From assembly GCA_016926135.1 (NCBI GenBank), contig JAFGPH010000133.1, positions 1 through 10,863 on the forward strand: DNA of 10,863 bases. Reading direction: 5' to 3'. This DNA is from Deltaproteobacteria bacterium (GTDB taxonomy: Bacteria > Desulfobacterota > DSM-4660 > Desulfatiglandales > HGW-15). Within the stretch, counting starts at the first letter, position 1, and each line of letters begins with the position of its first letter. The notes beneath the pieces are model-generated. The model saw only the letters and a list, made by a program, of their open reading frames with translations. It did not search any database and was not told the DNA's origin. This document shows positions 7,838-10,863 of the stretch, in pieces. The position numbers and the translations under genes are program-made.

Positions 7838-7863
7838 AATGAAAGGCAAACAACCTTTCCATT
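7838..7863. repeat. imperfect inverted repeat abutting the -24 element
   Basis: AATGAAAGG (7838-7846) and CCTTTCCATT (7854-7863) form a nine-base inverted repeat around a seven-base loop, with one bulged C on the right arm. The right arm touches the first base of the TGGCA element of the sigma54 promoter. A protein bound here would sit beside or against sigma54 polymerase, so it could be an operator. It could also be fortuitous. Confidence 0.35.
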
Positions 7864-7879
7864 GGCATCCATTTTGCTT
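7862..7879 (+). promoter_or_regulatory. sigma54 (RpoN) -24/-12 promoter of the chemoreceptor gene
   Basis: The sequence TTGGCATCCATTTTGCTT matches the sigma54 consensus YTGGCACGN4TTGCW at most positions. TGGCA is at 7863-7867, TTGC is at 7874-7877, and exactly ten bases separate the invariant GG (7864-7865) and GC (7876-7877). Transcription would start near A7889, giving an untranslated leader of about 150 bases before the chemoreceptor ATG at 8042. The match lies in the intergenic gap, on the correct strand, just after a gene for a GAFTGA-type activator. That context strengthens the call well beyond the sequence match alone. Confidence 0.8.
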
Positions 7880-7974
7880 GATGCAAGGATAGCGACTGCG
7901 TGCATGAGTCTTTCTGTAAGGCTTACTCTCTGATTCAGCCCGATGGTGAAATGTCCAAATGGTGCGTTGAAAAC

Positions 7975-8022
7975 GGTGTGCATGGGGCACACCCCATAAT
8001 TGAGCAGGCATTATGATCCTGC
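7975..8022 (+). promoter_or_regulatory. two hairpins in the chemoreceptor mRNA leader
   Basis: GGTGTGC/GCACACC (7975-7981 with 7987-7993, loop of five bases) is a perfect seven-pair hairpin. GCAGG/CCTGC (8004-8008 with 8018-8022, loop of nine) follows. The second ends about a dozen bases before the AAAGG ribosome-binding site at 8034-8038. They could influence translation or stability of the message. No known riboswitch consensus was recognised. Confidence 0.35.
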
Positions 8023-8041
8023 AGAAAGGGGGCAAAGGAAA

Positions 8042-9982
8042 ATGAAGAAGATGTCGCTTCGATTCAAACTGATCACAGGTGGGGTTACCTCTGTTCTGAT
8101 TCCTCTCGTTGTCATAGGTGTGTTTTCGGTGATCAAAGCCACCGATTCCCTTGAGGGACTTTCCAAGCAGCAGGCGCTCCATATCGCACAGAATGTATCC
8201 GACCTGATGCAGGTTGCCCTCCAGGAGGAGATCAAACTGGTCACCGCCATCTCCGTAGCGAAAACCACCACGGAGTCCGCCGCAAAGGTCGCAAAGGAGG
8301 GGGCCTCGAAGAGCGTGGAGGAGATCCAGAAACTGGATCAGATGCTCTCTACCACCATGAAACATCTGGGGAAAGACTATGAGGGCATTCTTGTGGCCGA
8401 TCCCCAGGGAAATATTTACTCCGACGGCAATGGGGGCCAATACAGGAACATTTCCATCGCCGACCGGGACTACTTCAAGGCCGCCAAGGCAGGCAAGGTC
8501 AATGTGGGCACTCCCGTCAAGTCCAAGGCGACCGGCAAGGTCGTACTTCCTGTGTGCGTCCCCATCTGCTCCTCGACAGGCGAGTTTGTGGGGGCCGTGG
8601 CCACGGTTAACAAGATCGACTTCCTTTCAGACAAGATCACGGCCATCAAGATCGGCAAGACAGGCTACCCTTGGGTGGTGGACAAGACCGGTCTCTTGAT
8701 CGTGCATCCAAATCCCAAGCACATACTGGAGACCAACATTGCCAAGATGAAGGGCATGGAAAGAATTACTGAAAAGATCCTGGCCAATCAGACAGGTGTG
8801 GAATCTTATATCTTTGAAGGTTTCGAGAAGATCGCAGCCTTCACCCCTGTAGAGATGACGGGATGGGGCATCGGGGTCACCCAGAACAGTGAAGAATTTC
8901 TTGCAACGCCCCATGCCATCAGGAATGTGATTGTCATCGTGGGAGCGATCTTCCTGGCCCTGACCGTCCTCTGGATCCTCTACTTTGCCCACAGCATTTC
9001 CAAGCCTATCAAGAAGGCGGTGGAGATGCTCAACGATGCCTCGGATCAGGTATCCTCAGCGTCCGAACAGATCTCGGCCACGAGCCAGTCCCTGGCAGAA
9101 GGGGCGTCCGAGCAGGCTGCATCCATTGAGGAGACCTCTTCTTCCCTGGAGGAGATGTCCTCCATGACCAAGCAGAATGCGGATCATGCCGGAGAGGCCG
9201 ACAGTCTGATGAAAGAGGCCAACAAGGTCATCACTCAGGCCAATGAGTCCATGCATCATCTGACGCTTTCCATGGAGACCATCTCCAAGACGAGTGAGGA
9301 CACCCAGAAAATCATCAAAACTATTGACGAAATCGCCTTCCAGACCAACCTCCTGGCCCTCAATGCAGCAGTAGAGGCGGCACGGGCAGGCGAGGCAGGG
9401 GCAGGATTTGCCGTGGTGGCGGATGAAGTGAGAAACCTGGCCCTGCGCGCAGCAGAGGCGGCCAAGAATACAGCCAATCTCATCGAAGGGTCGGTAAAGC
9501 AGATCCGGGCCGGATCCGAGACGGTCATTTCGACCAATGATTCCTTCGCGGAGGTCGCCAAGAGCGCATCCAAAGTCGGCCAACTCGTGGCTGAGATTGC
9601 TGCGGCTTCTAACGAACAGGCCCAAGGGATCGACCAGATCAACTTGGCCGTCGCGGAAATGGACAAGGTCGTCCAGCTGAATGCCGCCAATGCCGAGGAA
9701 TCCGCCGCCGCTTCCGAAGAGATGAACGCCCAGGCGAAGCAGATGAAAGGAGTCGTGAATGATCTGGTCCAAACCATCGGAGGAGCTTCGAAGGAGCATG
9801 CCGTACCCATGGAGCGGAGTCTTCAAAGCACAAAAGCAGGACCGCGGAAGACCCTCCGCAGGGCTTTGCCTGCAAATCCAAAGAAGGTTGGGGTGAAGGC
9901 TCTTGCACCTCAGAAAAACTCCGAGGTGAGTCCTGAGCAGCTCATCCCCTTGAAAGAGGATGGGGACTTCAATGATTTCTAA
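8042..9982 (+). CDS. methyl-accepting chemotaxis protein with dCache-like sensor
   Basis: This 646-residue chemoreceptor should bind a small ligand outside the membrane and control CheA/CheW activity. TM1 is at about 10-31. A periplasmic double-Cache-like domain spans about 35-288; its membrane-distal module includes ADRDYF (140-145) and the [20 protein letters not shown] strands. TM2 is at about 295-317. The cytoplasmic domain contains methylation-helix sequence such as [19 protein letters not shown] (354-372) and [11 protein letters not shown] (551-561), and the nearly invariant hairpin tip [20 protein letters not shown] (430-449). There is little room for a canonical HAMP domain between TM2 and the first methylation helix. 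A basic, Pro-containing linker (about 583-630) ends in [15 protein letters not shown] 8042 is chosen because AAAGG precedes it closely and [10 protein letters not shown] begins a typical N-terminus; the frame also opens at TTG 8000, adding 14 unlikely residues. The sigma54 promoter upstream suggests control by the neighbouring two-component system. Confidence 0.95.
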   Translation: MKKMSLRFKLITGGVTSVLIPLVVIGVFSVIKATDSLEGLSKQQALHIAQNVSDLMQVALQEEIKLVTAISVAKTTTESAAKVAKEGASKSVEEIQKLDQMLSTTMKHLGKDYEGILVADPQGNIYSDGNGGQYRNISIADRDYFKAAKAGKVNVGTPVKSKATGKVVLPVCVPICSSTGEFVGAVATVNKIDFLSDKITAIKIGKTGYPWVVDKTGLLIVHPNPKHILETNIAKMKGMERITEKILANQTGVESYIFEGFEKIAAFTPVEMTGWGIGVTQNSEEFLATPHAIRNVIVIVGAIFLALTVLWILYFAHSISKPIKKAVEMLNDASDQVSSASEQISATSQSLAEGASEQAASIEETSSSLEEMSSMTKQNADHAGEADSLMKEANKVITQANESMHHLTLSMETISKTSEDTQKIIKTIDEIAFQTNLLALNAAVEAARAGEAGAGFAVVADEVRNLALRAAEAAKNTANLIEGSVKQIRAGSETVISTNDSFAEVAKSASKVGQLVAEIAAASNEQAQGIDQINLAVAEMDKVVQLNAANAEESAAASEEMNAQAKQMKGVVNDLVQTIGGASKEHAVPMERSLQSTKAGPRKTLRRALPANPKKVGVKALAPQKNSEVSPEQLIPLKEDGDFNDF

Positions 9983-10106
9983 GGAGTGCCCGGAGGGGGA
10001 TGGAGGGCTCGCGCCTGAACCGTACACGGGGCTGGCCATTTGTTCCCTTCCTCTTCTGATGAGAACCAATGTTGCGTGGGGATTCGGGCAGGAGAGGAGA
10101 ATAGCT

Positions 10107-10214
10107 ATGTTTGTGCATGCAAGACATGAACATGAAGGTCACTTGGGCCAATCCTGCGGCATGCAATTCCGTGGATCTGATGGAGGGGCGAGTTCACGGA
10201 CTTCTAAAACATAA
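10107..10214 (+). CDS. possible 35-residue small protein
   Basis: ATG 10107 follows GGAGAGGAG (10091-10099) with seven bases of spacing, a strong ribosome-binding site. It opens a 35-codon frame rich in His, Gly and Ser (MFVHARHEHEGHLGQSCGM and onward). There is no hydrophobic segment and no family I recognise. The site is 125 bases after the chemoreceptor stop on the same strand, so it could be co-transcribed. The composition is odd for a folded protein and chance is a real possibility. Confidence 0.2.
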   Translation: MFVHARHEHEGHLGQSCGMQFRGSDGGASSRTSKT

Positions 10215-10228
10215 GCGACTCCACAAGG

Positions 10229-10262
10229 CATGTGGCGCTGTTCCGTAGTTTGCTGCCACATG
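10229..10262. repeat. perfect 8-base inverted repeat overlapping the terminator
   Basis: CATGTGGC (10229-10236) and GCCACATG (10255-10262) form a perfect eight-base inverted repeat with an 18-base loop. The right arm contains part of the left arm of the terminator stem, so the two hairpins cannot form together. This could be an anti-terminator-like alternative, a protein-binding site, or coincidence. Confidence 0.45.
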
Positions 10263-10286
10263 TCAGGCGGCTGTGTTTTGTTTTTG
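10252..10286 (+). terminator. rho-independent terminator-like hairpin downstream of the chemoreceptor gene
   Basis: GCTGCC (10252-10257) pairs with GGCGGC (10266-10271), six pairs including one G-U, around an eight-base loop. TGTGTTTTGTTTTTG (10272-10286) follows. The stem and T-rich tail are typical, although G residues interrupt the tail. It is about 270 bases after the chemoreceptor stop. An overlapping longer repeat (10229-10262) competes for the left arm. Confidence 0.5.
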
Positions 10287-10320
10287 AAAAAAAATCCCCA
10301 GGACCAAAGCACTCGTCCCT
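10287..10320 (-). terminator. possible terminator for the minus-strand hypothetical gene
   Basis: Read on the minus strand, AGGGAC (10320-10315) pairs imperfectly with GTCCT (10304-10300). Nine bases or fewer later comes a run of eight T residues (10294-10287). The stem is short with one bulge, so the call is weak, but position and polarity fit the end of the gene stopping at 10437. Confidence 0.3.
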
Positions 10321-10436
10321 AAATCTTCGCAATCGCGCACTCCTTAAGCCTCCTGGATCTTGCTTAGGCGATGATTTCACGCCCCCGCATGGCTAATTTG
10401 TCCATCCCGAAATAAAATCTGGGCGTAGGTGGGTTT

Positions 10437-10796
10437 TCATTTCATCTTAATGTTTATACCGATGAGTTTCCAAACGGCTTCCTCCGAGATGTACTTAAGA
10501 GTGAACGCTGTTTTTGAGGGTTCGGTGGCATAGACTCCCTTGATGCGAAGCAAACCTTTATTGTCGAGGTAGGGCGGTTTTTTAAAAACAGGCTTTAGTT
10601 CCCTGATCCCTGTCAGATCCATATTCCTGTCCATGAAGGCCTTGAAAATTTTTGAGAATTTGTCCTGTGAAGACTGGTTTTGCCAGCTCTCTGCAATGCT
10701 TTCATAAAAGGCTGAGAAATCCCTTGCATTAATGGCACCCGCAAAATTCAACATGGTCTCCTGTACCATTTGTTTCATGAACAGCGATTTTCGCAT
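10437..10796 (-). CDS. hypothetical protein, NTF2-like/DUF4864-like appearance, possibly 5'-truncated
   Basis: This 119-residue protein has an N-terminal helix pair (about 8-30, LNFAGAINARDFSAFYESIA) followed by a strand-rich C-terminal half ending TLKYISEEAVWKLIGINIKM. The pattern of a helix with 'A-x-DF-x-A-F' and a terminal 'W-K-L-x-G-I' strand is common in small NTF2-like (cystatin-fold) proteins, including bacterial proteins of unknown function. I cannot name a function. ATG 10796 is the first start after an in-frame stop. It lacks a good ribosome-binding site and is followed by further Met codons at residues 7, 10 and 15; only the last has a GGAG nearby. There is no signal peptide, although many relatives I know of this style are exported. 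The gene may therefore be a 3' remnant of a longer one. It is AT-richer than the signalling operon. Confidence 0.65.
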   Translation of the reverse strand: MRKSLFMKQMVQETMLNFAGAINARDFSAFYESIAESWQNQSSQDKFSKIFKAFMDRNMDLTGIRELKPVFKKPPYLDNKGLLRIKGVYATEPSKTAFTLKYISEEAVWKLIGINIKMK

Positions 10797-10863
10797 CGCA
10801 AAATCACTTCAGATCTACAACTACATTTTTTAAGCTGCGTGAAAAGTTGCCTATAAACAACTA
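10797..10863. other. right-edge non-coding sequence
   Basis: This AT-rich stretch lies upstream of the minus-strand hypothetical gene. The in-frame stop (TGA) closest to that gene is about 15 bases before its first ATG. No clear promoter was seen; the window ends here. Confidence 0.3.

Larger units (their letters stand above)
9983..10436. other. intergenic region between convergent genes
   Basis: These 454 bases lie between the chemoreceptor stop and the end of the minus-strand hypothetical gene. I see terminator-like structures around 10229-10320, two GCATGCAA direct copies in the left half (near 10115-10122 and 10160-10167), and one weak short reading frame (10107-10214). I see no RNA gene and no recognisable protein remnant. 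Confidence 0.5.

Noticed and set aside
8000..8041. TTG start at 8000 for the chemoreceptor
   Set aside because: It would add 14 polar residues before a typical N-terminus and place the ribosome-binding site and a leader hairpin inside the coding region.
7889..8041. Cyclic di-GMP riboswitch in the chemoreceptor leader
   Set aside because: Hairpins are present, but I could not find the conserved GEMM-type core sequence, so the call is unsupported.
7181..8440. Minus-strand reading frame of 419 codons across the regulator end, the promoter gap and the chemoreceptor start
   Set aside because: It lies opposite two well-supported genes and its residue composition is typical of an antisense shadow. 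High-GC coding DNA often leaves such frames open.
9056..10069. Minus-strand reading frame of 337 codons opposite the chemoreceptor signalling domain
   Set aside because: It is antisense to a highly conserved coding region and its low-complexity Gly/Leu/Arg composition mirrors that region.
10080..10170. Repeated GCATGCAA as a possible mobile-element end
   Set aside because: Two short copies about 45 bases apart, with no transposase and no longer terminal repeat.

Overview
The window looks like chromosomal DNA from a motile, environmental deltaproteobacterium (Desulfobacterota, perhaps Syntrophobacterales/Desulfobacterales-like). That guess rests on the long multi-PAS hybrid kinase paired with an NtrC-type regulator, a dCache chemoreceptor with an acidic ...DFxDF-type tail, moderate-to-high GC codon use, and a FabK/NMO-like flavin oxidoreductase. 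It is inference from gene style, not from a marker gene. No rRNA, tRNA, CRISPR array or transposase gene was seen.

Region 1 (1-2130) is housekeeping and metabolism. The 3' part of a TatD-family metal-dependent hydrolase overlaps a Maf/YhdE-type nucleotide pyrophosphatase by an ATGA junction. A flavin-dependent NPD/nitronate monooxygenase-like gene runs in from the right on the minus strand. It is visibly more AT-rich, and its end overlaps the Maf tail by 29 bases.

Region 2 (2131-2871) has no convincing large gene. It holds the leader of the minus-strand gene, several dyad symmetries, one long reading frame without recognised domains, and a possible 27-codon leader peptide overlapping the start of the next gene.

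Region 3 (2872-9982) is the core of the window: a signal-transduction module on the plus strand. A 1141-residue membrane hybrid histidine kinase (membrane domain, four PAS domains, HisKA/HATPase, receiver) overlaps by 8 bases a 478-residue NtrC-family response regulator (receiver, sigma54-activating AAA+ with GAFTGA, Fis-type helix-turn-helix). The next gene is a 646-residue methyl-accepting chemotaxis protein with a dCache-like sensor. Its upstream gap contains a well-matched sigma54 -24/-12 promoter with exact GG-N10-GC spacing, preceded by dyads that could be activator sites. The simplest model is that the kinase senses a cue, the regulator is phosphorylated, and sigma54 RNA polymerase turns on the adjacent chemoreceptor. 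The two-component system would then set the cell's chemotactic receptor repertoire.

Region 4 (9983-10863) is mostly non-coding. It has a terminator-like hairpin that competes with a second, longer inverted repeat, and a weak small-ORF candidate. A short minus-strand hypothetical gene of NTF2-like appearance follows; its 5' end looks poorly formed or truncated.
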